Assembly: GCF_933775445.1 (NCBI RefSeq)
Contig: NC_065872.1
Span: 22,382,001 to 22,446,000, forward strand
Reading direction: 5' to 3'
DNA length: 64,000 bases
From: Argentina anserina
Taxonomy: Eukaryota; Streptophyta; Magnoliopsida; Rosales; Rosaceae
Each line of letters opens with the position of its first letter. Within the stretch, counting starts at the first letter, position 1. Position numbers and translations under genes: made by a program. Below, piece by piece: positions 24,667 through 34,941 of the stretch. A model generated the notes under the pieces. That model was not told where the DNA came from. It saw nothing but the letters and a program-made list of their open reading frames with translations, and ran no database searches.

Positions 24667-26931
24667 TGTAATATCCCAAAAATTTATAAATAATTTATAA
24701 GTATTTTTCGGATATTATTTTTGGTGGTGATCCGATTTGATAGTACGAGGGTAAAAACAAATTTCTTGGAAATGTTCAATTTAAAAGGCCTAAGAGTTGA
24801 CTTTTTGATTGTTGGGAATCTTAGAAAACTTTTTTCATGAAAGTCGTAGAGCTCGTCGATGCGAGCTCGTGAACATGTGGCATGCTGATTTGGACATCGT
24901 ATGCAGAAGTTACAACCGGCAGAAGATTTCGTGTTTAAGAAATTTTAAGTATAAATAGAATTTTTGCTCCTTTAGGATTTCATTTGTGCGAACCCTCTTT
25001 TTCACACTTCTTCTCCACGTGCCTCACATGCCTTCAGAATCAAGGTTTTATGATTGACCCGACCCGGACCCAACCTGACTTTTTCGGCACCGTCCGGCGT
25101 CGCCTAACCTAAGGACTGGCCCAGACCGATTCGCCTCCTTCTGCTAAGCCTCCATGTGGCTGTGGTTTGCGCCACTTCATGGTCGGTTGCGTGAATTGAA
25201 GCTTTTTGTTTTTGCGGCGGCGACCCGGTTTCAACCCAGAACGAGTTTGGTCGATGCATGCATTTTTTTAGCAATGATCTTGGCTCAGATGGCTCAGATA
25301 GCATCACCTCCTTCTTATACTCCTTTCTCTGATAGCAAGCCACTCCAATTCGAGCCGAAAACAACGAATCAAGCTTGAACATGTGGAGGCAGGTTTGTGT
25401 TCATCGGCAACAGCTCCACGGTGGCGATTTGACTTGGTTTCCAGCCTTTCTCGGTGATGCAGTGGATCCATGACATCTTCCCTCCTCCCTATGGCAATGA
25501 GTCATTCCAACTCGATCTGACTGTAGGGACTTCGAATTTCACATCAATTTGGCAGAGCAATGTGTTTCCAATGGTGAATTGCCTCCAAATGTGGCTTGTG
25601 TGATTGCTAATGCATCCCAATTCAACCCTTTAATGAATTTTATCACTTTGGGGTTGGAGCCTCAAATTTACAGATTAAGGGTTGATCTCCTAGTAGTGAT
25701 TTCGACTGGGTTTGTTGTCACTCGAGGTACCAAAATGAATTCATTGCCTTGTTAATGTGTTAATTGTTTGGGTTGTCTAGGTTTGTAGTTTTGGGTAGCA
25801 TGTTGTGTTGTCGCAGTTGCGATAATGTTGGCGGGAGTAGCAAGTCCGGGTAGTACATTTAAAGCAATTCGAATATTTCATATAAGATTGGTAGGTACCT
25901 ATTGTAAATTATTATGTTAGGGAGTATCATATTATTGGGTGCTCGACTCGTGTGGACTCGACCTTGTCAAGTACTGAATGACTTGGACTAAGTTAGTTTC
26001 GGGCGGCTTAATCTCGAGTTTTAGATTAATTGGGAGGGGCGTAGAACTTTGTTAGTTGTTTGGTACCTCAAGAGTTATTGAGTTGTGCATTGGAATGATT
26101 AGGATGTGATGCTTGTTTAGAGTGGATGCGGGTTCAGTACTAATCCATATTTTGAGTAGAAAATACAGCGGGAGCTAAGGTGAGTAAACCTTACTAGTTA
26201 CAAATTCAATTTAAGTTGTTAATATAGTTCATGTATCATTAACTTATAAAAATTATTCTAAAAATATGTTTTGGTTTTAAATTACGTGAACTTGATCGTC
26301 TACTGTTCATGGGTAAGTAAATATTATTTTAATAAAATGATTTTAAAAGGATTTGGTGATTATGAACTATGGTAAAGGTTGAGAATGAAATTGGATTATG
26401 CATGTTATAGATAGTATAGTTTATTTGTATACGTTTATTTAATGGTAGTAACAATATACATATACACGTAGCTATATTATATTATATATTGTTATTGTTG
26501 CGTAATTGGTTGTTGTTGGCGGATGGAACCAGAAGGCAAGAAAATGTACCTTCTGGTAATCTGATTTATTGACTGTGGTTATTTGAATGTTGTTGGCGGA
26601 AGGGACTGTGAATGAAGAAAATATACCTTCCGGTAAATTGGTTTATTGGCATAACTTGATCACATTGTGTTGTTGTGAGAGTCACTTGGTTTCTTTTTTT
26701 GTATAATATTATCATGTGGTGGATTGATTTTATTGTACATGTTGTTTTAACATATGTATTTTGTTAAAACCTTTTATGGTCTTCGGACCTGGGTCACGTG
26801 ACAATGTCAATTAATTGGGGTACCAAGCCTTTAGCCGAGTGATTGGTTACGATCAGTTAGAGCTCTAGTTTGTCTGTCGTTACACGGCATGGGAGCTAAC
26901 CAAGTGGGGTTATCTAAGTCTCATGAGTGCA
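24667..26931 (+). repeat. Long Gypsy-type LTR (Tekay/Del-like), probably solo or truncated
   Basis: Begins TGTAATATCCCAAAAATTTA, a typical start of long LTRs of Tekay/Del chromoviruses. It contains GGGAGCTAAGGTGAGTAAAC near 26170 and GGGAGCTAACCAAGTGGGGT near 26891, both of which I associate with that lineage. No internal domain or second LTR follows, and I found no matching target duplication, so the right end is approximate. It lies in the CNGC C-D intron. Confidence 0.55.
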
Positions 26932-26983
26932 TTTTTTAATAGGGAATTTAATTGTGTTATGTTAAAAGATATGATTATTGTAA

Positions 26984-27662
26984 GGAAGGTTCTATTCATA
27001 CCTCCCATTTGGCTACTTAGACCTCCATAATAATTTTTATCAATGAATTCCAACTTTTGTCATTTTCTTATTCTTTTGGCTTTACATCTTTTTTTTTTAC
27101 ACCTCTTCTTAATATTCACCATTAATTACTCTAACCCAGTTATAGAGAAACCTTTGTTAGTTTTCTTTGCATGGAGATAATCATTTCTTTGATAAATTAA
27201 ATTGTATGCATCTTTTTTTATTTGTCATATCAAGAATACATAGAGGAAATAATAAACCAAAAAAAAAACAGTGAAAAGATTGAAGCTCTAGAAGAAGAGG
27301 AGGAAGAAAACTATGCAGCAAAATTCTCTCAACAAAAATTGTATCTCGAATCCCAACAAACACATGTCACCAGCATATATCATCTTCCATCCATAAGTGC
27401 AATCATAAATACATAAAGCCACCACTAAACCTCCTCTCATAGTCTCATCTGAGTTAACATATTGAAAAGAAAATTTGGAACATATAGCTATATCATTTAG
27501 CATTGTTTTTGGTAGAATATACCTGTATTTTGGAGGGAGTGTTTTTTTTTTCTCTCTCTCTCTTTCCTTTTCAGTTTGTTAAGAGGGTAAATAGGATTAT
27601 TGAATGTTCAAAAATAACAGGAGGTGTAAATCGTCAAATGAAAGGTATGAATAGAAGTTTCT
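26984..27662. mobile_element. Mutator-type MITE, copy 1
   Basis: 679 bp with inverted ends of about 43 bp (shared TTCTATTCATACCT and ATTTGRC) and a perfect 9-bp target duplication TTATTGTAA at 26975-26983 and 27663-27671. A 9-bp duplication points to the MULE superfamily. No transposase. Confidence 0.85.
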
Positions 27663-27872
27663 TTATTGTAATTTGTAAAATATAAATTAAAAAAAAATAA
27701 AGGATAATCCCGACAGAAGAGAAATGAGAAAAATAAGGAGAATTCAGTTTAAATGAATAATAACTCCTCATGTTTAACTCTCTCCACATCCTCCACTTTT
27801 CTCTACTCTTACGTTCAGTTAATTTTTTGTTTTTTTTCACCAATAGTGTGTTTGAGGCTAGTATATCATAAA

Positions 27873-28679
27873 GAGAGTTTTTATTCATACCTCAAAAAAT
27901 GGTATTTAGACCTCCTTACTTAATAAACCTCAATTTCACTTTTACAAATGGTTAAAATGCTATTTAGACCTCCTTAGTTTTCTGAAAATGCCCATAATCC
28001 AATCAAATTACTATCCATTAATTTTTTTTCCAATTCTAATATTCAATTATTATAGACAACTCGAAAAATTCTTAATAATTACACTATCCATCTCAAATTA
28101 ATTTTCACTTTCACTCGTAAATTTAATTAATAATGTTATTGTTTTTTTTTCATTCATTAATCTGAAACTCACCAAATATTAAAATCAGCACGAAAAATTC
28201 AAACATCAATTGAACAATTGTTTCCCTCAGATCCTAAACGAAGTTTATCAAAACTCATATAGCTTTTTAATTGATATATGAAGATTGATAATATTATTTG
28301 TTGTAATTTTTTAACAATAAAAAAATTAATTAAATAAGTCATCTTATTCCAATTTCCAAATGAAAGTTTTAACCTGTAATAAATAAAGAATTGACGAAAA
28401 AGGAAAAATTCATTTAAATTTTCTATTGTAAAATAGGTATGTTTAGACTTCTCTTTTTTTTCTTCTTTTTTTTTCACTCTTATATATCATTTTGGTAATT
28501 CATATATGTTGAAAAAGTCAATACTAACTTGGAAAAAGAAAGAGGTATAAATGTTATTTTAGGAGGTATGAATAGAAGCTCTCTTTTGGTAATTTCACAT
28601 GCATTGAAAAAATAAATTTTAACTTGGGAAAAAAAGAGAGGTTTAAGTATTGTTTTAGGAGGTATAAATAGAAGCTCCC
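27873..28679. mobile_element. Mutator-type MITE, copy 2, with duplicated right end
   Basis: 807 bp, same terminal motif as copy 1, with a perfect 9-bp target duplication TATCATAAA at 27864-27872 and 28680-28688. The right terminal 95 bp is present twice in tandem (28490-28583 and 28584-28679). No coding capacity. Confidence 0.85.
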
Positions 28680-28980
28680 TATCATAAATGGGAATTCAGG
28701 GTTTTAAGAGAAAAAAAAAGTGTCAAAATATGATAGTAATTAAGGTTAAAGGTTATTTTTAATAACAGTACACCATATATAGCCCACTCATAAGGTTGGT
28801 ATATTATCTTTGGAAAAATTCATAATGGTACTTAAAGGTTGATATTCAGCCCAATTTTGATACATCCTTCATTAACTCCACTTAATTCACGAATAATAAC
28901 GAGTGCACGAGCACTCTGAATAGATCTACAAGGTAGAACTTAGCATATAGATGATATTACCTTGTTATGACATTAAGGAC

Positions 28981-31054
28981 TAGGGGTGGACAAACTGACC
29001 CGAAAACCGAAAAAAACCGGACCCGAATCCAAACCGAATCCGAACAAACCGAAACCCGAATCAAACCGAACCGAAAATAAAAAAACCGAACCAAACCGAT
29101 TCTATTTGGGTTGGGTTTTGGGTTCAGTCCCTTAGAAACCGAACCGACCCGAACAACCCGAAGTCAATGGTCAACGTTACAAAACGACATCATTTTGTCA
29201 TATTTATAATTTTACATTATTATTATTTTTTTAATAAAAAAAATATTGTGGTCGGCCTCACAGCCGCACATAATTTCTAACCTAATTGACCTAATGTATA
29301 AGAGGCGCATTATTTAGCCGTCTTGCTTCCTTCATAATGCGATAGTTTTATTTTAAACCTAATATAAATATTATGATACATTAGTTGACACTTAGGAAAT
29401 CGCCAACTCTAATTCGAAATATGATCGATCGACACCAGCAGATGTGATTGGTATATATATTTAGGGACCCCGTAAAAATTTCATCCATTTTGGACATGGT
29501 TTGACCGTTCGTACCTACGGTCAACCAAAAAAGAGGTGTTTTCACATAATAAAACCTCATTGACCGGGGCTTTGCCAAATATATTTCTTCAGTGCGACCC
29601 CGCATGATAAGTAACAAAAATTAGGTGATTTCAGATATGCAAACGGCTTTCGGCGTTCGCATATTTGTAGTAGGTCCTCCCTTATGGCATAATAGTGATG
29701 TTTTCGATTTACCAAAAATTCCGACGGTTAAATAAGGTCCGAATTGGATTAAATTTTTATAGGGTCACTAAATATATATAACGATCACATCGGCTGGTGT
29801 CGATCGATCCCTAAAAGTTTCCTTCATATAGTCGCTTCATAATGCGATAGTTTTATTTTAAACCTAATATAAAGGTTATGATACATTAGTTGACACTTAG
29901 GTGATCGTCAACTCTAATTCGAAATATGGTCGATCGACACCAGCAGATGTGATTGGTATATATATTTAGGGACCCCGTAAAAATTTCGTCCATTTTGGAC
30001 ATGGTTTGACCGTTCGTACCTACGGTCAACCAAAAAAGAGGCGTTTTCACACAATAAAACCTCATTGACCGGGGCTTTGCCAAATAGATTTCTTCAGTGC
30101 GACCCCGCATGATAAGTAACAAAAATTAGGTGACTTCAAATATGCAAACGACTTTCGGCGCTCGCATCTTTGTAATGGATTCTCTTTTAGGACAAATTAG
30201 TGGTGTTTTCAGTTTACCGGAAATTCTGACGGTCAAACTAGGTCCGAATTGGATGAAATTTTTACATGGTCACTAAATATATATACTGATCACATCGGAT
30301 GGTGTCGATCGATCCCTAAAAGTTTACTTCATATAGTCGCTTCATAATGCGATAGTTTTATTATAAATCTAATATAAAGGTATGATACATTAGTGGACAC
30401 TTCAGCAATCGATAACTCCAGTTCGAAATATGGTCGATCGACACCAGCAGATGTGATCAGTATATATATTTAGGGAACCCGTAAAAATTTCGTCCGATTT
30501 GGATATTGATTGATCGTCCATACTTATGGTCAAGAAAAAAGGCGTTTTGACATTAAAATCCTCATTGACCGGGGCTTTGCCAAATGGAATTTTTTGGTGC
30601 GACCGCACATAATTGGTGACAAAAATTAGGTGATTTCATATATGCAAACGACTTTTAGTATTCGCATATTGGTAATGGGTCTTCCCTTATGACATAATAG
30701 TGTTGTTTTCGGGTAAAAACCCATCGGGCTTGCGGGCTTCGGCGAGCTTTTCAGATCCACGGGCTAAATGATGAGGCATAAGTCAATTAGGTATGAAATA
30801 ATCATTAGACTATTAGTTTTTCATCTTTATGTTAAATTTTGTACTTTTAAAATTAATATATAATATTACGTATTTTACATACGGGTAAAACCGAAAAAAA
30901 AAACCGAACCGAACCGAACCGTACGGGTTGGGTTGGGTTGTGGGTCACAGTCTCTAAAATAGAAAAACAGAACCGAACCGAACCGAATTTAAAATTTGGG
31001 TTGGGTTATGGGTTTTGTCCAAAACCGAACCGAATGGACCCGTGTCCACCCCTA
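28981..31054. mobile_element. Non-autonomous hAT-like element with internal 505-bp repeats
   Basis: 2074 bp with TAGGGGTGGACA at the left end, its inverse TGTCCACCCCTA at the right, and a perfect 8-bp target duplication TTAAGGAC (28973-28980 and 31055-31062), as expected for hAT. Both ends carry dense CCGAACCGAAC-type subterminal repeats. The centre is a tandem array, listed separately. No transposase. Inserted about 120 bp from the CNGC exon C donor. Confidence 0.9.
29330..30716. repeat. 505-bp tandem repeat array (2.7 units) inside the hAT-like element
   Basis: Units start CTTCATAATGCGATAG at 29330, 29835 and 30340, exactly 505 bp apart; the third is partial. Each full unit also contains inverted sub-repeats: GATCGACACCAGCAGATGTG is answered about 350 bp later by its near inverse CACATCGGCTGGTGTCGATC, so the RNA or DNA can fold back. 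The three similar minus-strand open frames (from 29617, 30122 and 30608) are by-products of this repeat. Confidence 0.9.
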
Positions 31055-31408
31055 TTAAGGACTTGAGTGCTTCTAAACAAACAATCGAGTAATGAGCGTC
31101 AACGACTTAGGGTCATAGGGTGCATTCATAACCCATTAATTCATAATATATAGAAAAAGAATGTACGATTGCAAACCTCAGATTCCGCAAGCCCCACCAA
31201 AAGGAGTACAAAAACTTCCAAAAATTTCTAAAGTCTATGGATCCCGCATTACCATTTCTAGGTGAATCGAGAAATATTCCAAAATCAAAAGGTACTGTAG
31301 CATTTTCTGGAACATCTACAGGGCAAAAGTTGTCTAGAGAATTGATGAACGTCATATTTCATGAAGCCGCATCTTCAGCACAATAAAAGTTACACTCAGT
31401 GGTACTAT

Positions 31409-32768
31409 GGTTGCGTTTGGGGGGGCTTTTTAGCTCCCCTGCTTATAAGCAATGAAGAGGAAAGTGTTTGGTAACTCCCCTCCACCCGGCTTTTGAGAAA
31501 AGCCTTGGCTTTTTTCCTTTAAAAGCAGAAGTAAGGGGAGTCCTCCTTTTGGAAGCCGTAAGCTACTTCTGCACTGTAGCGGGAGTACTGTAGTTTAATG
31601 AACATTTCAAAATACCAGCTATTACCCTCACTCTCTTAAATAAATTACAAAGATGAGCCACTTGTTTTCTACTCGGCTCTCTCTCCACATATTTTAACTG
31701 GAGTCACTCACACAGTCTGATCCAGCAAAACAAACATAATTATTCCAGAATTGATACTCCCCAGCTCCATGACTAATCTCCCTATTTCATAATCGAGCAC
31801 GATTCAAAGTTGGCATTGCACTTTTCGGGGAGCTGCATCACCATGTTGCGATCAACGCCGGAGATCGGAGGGCCACTGATGAGTGTGCAAACTTTGAGTG
31901 CAGTGCAGCAAGTCTCACTTGGGGGGATGGGGCTAAAAGGAACCACAGCTGGTCTACAGGGTATTAGCTGAATTATTGATGCAAAGAAGGTAACACCACA
32001 GGTAGAGCTTTGACCTTGCACCCCCAAACCTGATATTACTAACAGGAGCACAAAAGTTGCAAGAACCATGGAGCTTCTAGTGTGCCTCATCTTCGATTTC
32101 AACTACACTGACTACTAATGATGCCGAAATGTTACAGAAAAAAACTGAATATATAGGAGATGATCAATGAGATCCATGCAACCTTGCACTTGCATCCTAC
32201 CCAGAGGTCACACTTCTGATGCCATCATTACCATCTCTGCTCCAGATCTGATGTATCAACAAAAATAGGGACAAATACATTGTGTGCGGGTTGTGCAGTT
32301 TTCAAACACAACCTTCATGACCCTATGAATTTGTTCAAGTAAATGAATATGCAAATATGGTTCAGCAACTCTCATATACATTTTGAAAGTGCCAATAACA
32401 TTGGACTTAATTTTCTCATAATTTTAACTTGACTAATATTAATATGGATCAACCTTATCGAAGGAAGATGCCCTGAAGACCTAGCCAACAAAACATGTAT
32501 GAATCTACAAAACTAAAGCTTCAAACAACAAGCATGGCACCTCGCCAATCTGCAGCAAAAATCGTAGGGTGTCTAAATATGTCATTATACAATTAAAAAA
32601 CACAAGTTAGTTTTGAGTTACCAAACACTATTTCACTGCTTTTGCTATTGACAACACTAATAAAAAGTCAGTTTACCAAACACTCAGCTATTTTGCTTTT
32701 CAGCAGCTTATTCTAAAAAAAAACAGAAGCCAGCTTTTTTATAAAGCCCAGCTGCACCAAACATACCC
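31409..32768. mobile_element. PIF/Harbinger-like element carrying an LTP-like gene, inserted in CNGC exon C
   Basis: 1360 bp, bounded by TAT on both sides (31406-31408 and 32769-32771). Ends GGTTGCGTTTGG and, inverted, GGGTATGTTTGG (9 of 12 match). Both ends also share an inner AGTGTTTGGTAA word at about 31460 and 32680. Boundaries are fixed independently by the channel exon: sequence on either side is CNGC coding, and removing 31409..32768 plus one TAT restores the frame. No transposase; the only ORF is the LTP-like one. The superfamily is inferred from the 3-bp duplication and GTTTGG ends; the usual PIF site is TWA, so TAT is atypical. Confidence 0.8.
31782..32090 (-). CDS. Small secreted lipid-transfer/protease-inhibitor-like protein (DIR1-type AAI domain)
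   Basis: Single exon, 102 aa, ATG at 32088-32090. A signal peptide covers about residues 1-26 (VLATFVLLLVISGLGVQG). The mature part has CGVTFFASIIQLIPC, SETCC, VC, EKC and ESC, matching nsLTP-like proteins that bind lipids in the cell wall. The family's eight-Cys motif has C-X-C after the CC pair; here only one Cys remains and the loop is shorter by about seven residues, so seven Cys are left. A TATA-like CTATATATT reads on the minus strand at about 32149-32157, some 60 bp upstream. It lies entirely inside the transposable element 31409..32768, so it is either a captured gene or fragment. Expression is unknown. Confidence 0.75.
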   Translation of the reverse strand: MRHTRSSMVLATFVLLLVISGLGVQGQSSTCGVTFFASIIQLIPCRPAVVPFSPIPPSETCCTALKVCTLISGPPISGVDRNMVMQLPEKCNANFESCSIMK

Positions 32769-33347
32769 TATATCTGGTACATGCCCGGTGCCAACATGAC
32801 GTCTCTCGGTTAATAGAAATGAAATACCAAAAAGCTCCCAGCACCTATATATAAATTAAATGACTAAATTAATCACTGAGAGAAATAAAGACCAACTAAA
32901 TGATAATGGAAAATGGAACATTGTACTTTAGGTATGTTTTAATCATTATGGTCAATATTATCATTTGACTGGTATTCGATCGGTTCTTCATTAACAACGT
33001 CTGTGATCCTATTTGGGGAGAAACTAGACACTCGAGATGAGACTGAGTTGGATCTGAAAAGTTTGCTCAATGTGTCAGATGAAATGAATCTGGTACTAGA
33101 CTTAAAATGATAGAAAAATGACTTCAGAATACTTAGATCTAAGAGTGACAAGCTTCTCTGCTCCACTCATGCCTCACTCGGGACTTAATGTTGGACCTGG
33201 AAAACTTACTGTTTGGTTGGAGAAGAAGAAAACACAGAAACCCAGTAAATAGAAGTAAATTTCGAATTTTTAAGAATAGAGAAACAGAAAAACAAACAAA
33301 TAACACAATAAATAGATGATTTAAATATATATATATATATATATATA

Positions 33348-33752
33348 CAGTCTCTATCCAGAGTGAACCTTCACTCTGAAATTACAGAGTGAATTTCCAA
33401 TTTTGGCACACTTTTCGGTCAAATTTTTTCATCATAAACAATTCAATATTTAGGTATGTTATTCAAGATCATCTCTACAAAATTTCATCAAATTCAGACA
33501 TCGTTAATGTATCGAAATTAGATTAAATCAATGAATGAATTAAAACTGTTCAACGTGAATCGTTCGTGTAAATCTCAATTTTAAAAACTCAAACCATTGT
33601 TGAATTAGATGAAACTTTATAGAGATAATCTTGACTAACATAATTAAATATTGAATCACTTATGGTGAAAACATTTGACCGAAAAGTGTGTCAAAATTGG
33701 AATTGACTTTGTAATTTCAGAATTAAGCTTCACTCTGGATAGGAAATGTATA
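33348..33752. mobile_element. Foldback MITE in a (TA)n tract, copy type 1
   Basis: Two arms of about 190 bp are imperfect inverses: CTATCCAGAGTGAA near 33355 and TTCACTCTGGATAG near 33730, with the shared inner word CACACTTTTCGGTCAAAT. It is flanked by (TA)n on both sides. Little spacer, so a transcript would form a long hairpin. Located in the CNGC B-C intron. Confidence 0.82.
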
Positions 33753-34113
33753 TATATAGCGTTTTAGGTGCGGACGTCTCGATTTCGGCAACGGTAGGCC
33801 GCAACGGCGTGGCGGACCAGCACATCCGCACTACCCACCTCCCGGTGATTCCGTATGTGCCAGCCGGAGCTCTATTGGCAACATCTATTAGCAACCCACG
33901 GCGGCCGGAATATGCAAAATTCAAGTTTCTAGACAGACTCCGGTGATTTCGCGATTCCGACCGCAATGGGTTGCCGGCACAGACGGGACCTCCGGGAGGT
34001 GGGGAGTGTATCTGTCGTGGTCCATCCCGCCGTTGCGGCCTGTCGTCGCCGGAATCAGCGAATCTGTACCATACGTAAGATACGGACGTCTGCACATGAA
34101 ATTTTACTATATA
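33753..34113. mobile_element. GC-rich foldback MITE in a (TA)n tract, type 2
   Basis: Unrelated to its neighbour but built alike. Arms are inverted and GC-rich (left GGCCGCAACGGCG near 33797 and CCCACCTCCCGG near 33835, right GCCGTTGCGGCC near 34028). It sits between TA-rich stretches at 33750 and 34109-34120. It lies directly against CNGC exon B's donor region. Its open frames are by-products of GC content. Confidence 0.72.
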
Positions 34114-34131
34114 TATATAAGTAAAACTTAC

Positions 34132-34329
34132 ATGACTGGCAAGGATGTACAAGAAAAAATTGAAGGCACCTTTAGCCCATATTCTTGTCTTCCTCCTAAG
34201 TTCTATAGAGGAATGGTGCATGCGGTAGACCCTTGGCAGATATTGTGCGAGAAGAAAGAAATTCAGTGTCCTTTTATGTACTACATATTTAGAGCTTTTC
34301 ATTTTGGAGGCAGCAACTACTATTAGCAC
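34132..34329 (-). pseudogene. CNGC exon B (S4-S5), open
   Basis: Exactly 66 codons between an acceptor ending CCAG and the donor CAT|GTAAGT. It reads VLIVVAASKMKSSKYVV, then QYLPRVYRM and FNFFLYILASH, the usual CNGC S4 to S5 segment. Phase 0 at both ends fits exon A (ending PIPQ) and exon C (starting VLGAFWY). This exon has no break. Confidence 0.88.
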
Positions 34330-34444
34330 CTGGCCAAAAGTACGTATAATTTTGGGTTAGGTACTTTCTAACCAGGACTTGCAAAACAAATTAACGAATA
34401 GTCTAACAACTAATTTTTTTCGATTACATTAGCAATTAATATTA

Positions 34445-34876
34445 GGGCTAGTTTGGTATTACTACAACTTTTAAAAAAATCTTCTTCTACTGTACTGTGA
34501 TAATAATCAGTTGTGAATTAAAACAATTTTTTATTTAGTAAATATTATTTTTATAAATGTTGTAGGTAAATACGTATATTTTTTTCATAAATTCTAAACA
34601 AAACTGTTGTAAAAATGGTTAACAATAAAAAAAGACATGAGTTTGTTTTAACATATTAAGAATGATTATAGATAAGGGTATTATTTGAGATTTTATAGAA
34701 AAATATTACATTTATTGAGCTTGAGATTGCAACCTGTTTCTAAAAACTGCTGTAAGTGACTTAAAAATTTTTTAAATAAAAAAATAAACTGATTTTTTTA
34801 AGCTACCAAACAATAATATACAAAAATTGACGTAGAAAGTGATTGTTTTAAAAGCGAACCTATACCAAACTAGCCC
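34445..34876. mobile_element. Tourist-like MITE (PIF/Harbinger)
   Basis: 432 bp with perfect 15-bp inverted ends GGGCTAGTTTGGTAT (34445-34459 and, inverted, 34862-34876) and a TTA target duplication (34442-34444 and 34877-34879). Occupies most of the CNGC A-B intron. Confidence 0.93.
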
Positions 34877-34941
34877 TTAATCTCCTTAACTGATCATGGA
34901 TGGGATCAAAAGAATTAACTTTGGCACAGTCCTTGTCTTAC

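Larger units (their letters stand above)
31177..32844 (-). pseudogene. CNGC exon C (S5-pore helix), split by a transposon
   Basis: The 5' part (32769..32844) reads VLGAFWYFISINRETSCWHR ACTRY. The 3' part (31177..31408) reads STTECNFYCAEDAAS, TGA, NMTFINSLDNFCPVDVPENA, then FDFGIFLDS and KFLYSFWWGLRNL. FWWGLRNL before the filter is diagnostic of plant CNGCs. Between the parts lies 31409..32768, a transposable element. With it and one TAT removed, the two parts join in frame. The TGA at 31359-31361 is one transition from CGA. Confidence 0.9.

Noticed and set aside
29381..30608. Three similar minus-strand open frames of 68-78 codons
   Set aside because: They recur because of the 505-bp repeat and have no recognisable domain.
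31143..31384. Plus-strand open frame ending in TAA at 31382
   Set aside because: It looked protein-like at first but is the antisense of CNGC exon C, which fits the family and the splice phases.
32939..33166. 75-codon minus-strand open frame, Ser-rich
   Set aside because: Its reading starts with GTG rather than ATG, it lies in the CNGC B-C intron, and it resembles no CNGC segment or other family I know.
33730..34131. Continuation of the minus-strand open frame beyond CNGC exon B
   Set aside because: The frame stays open by chance through the GC-rich foldback MITE; the CNGC part stops at the donor at 34131.
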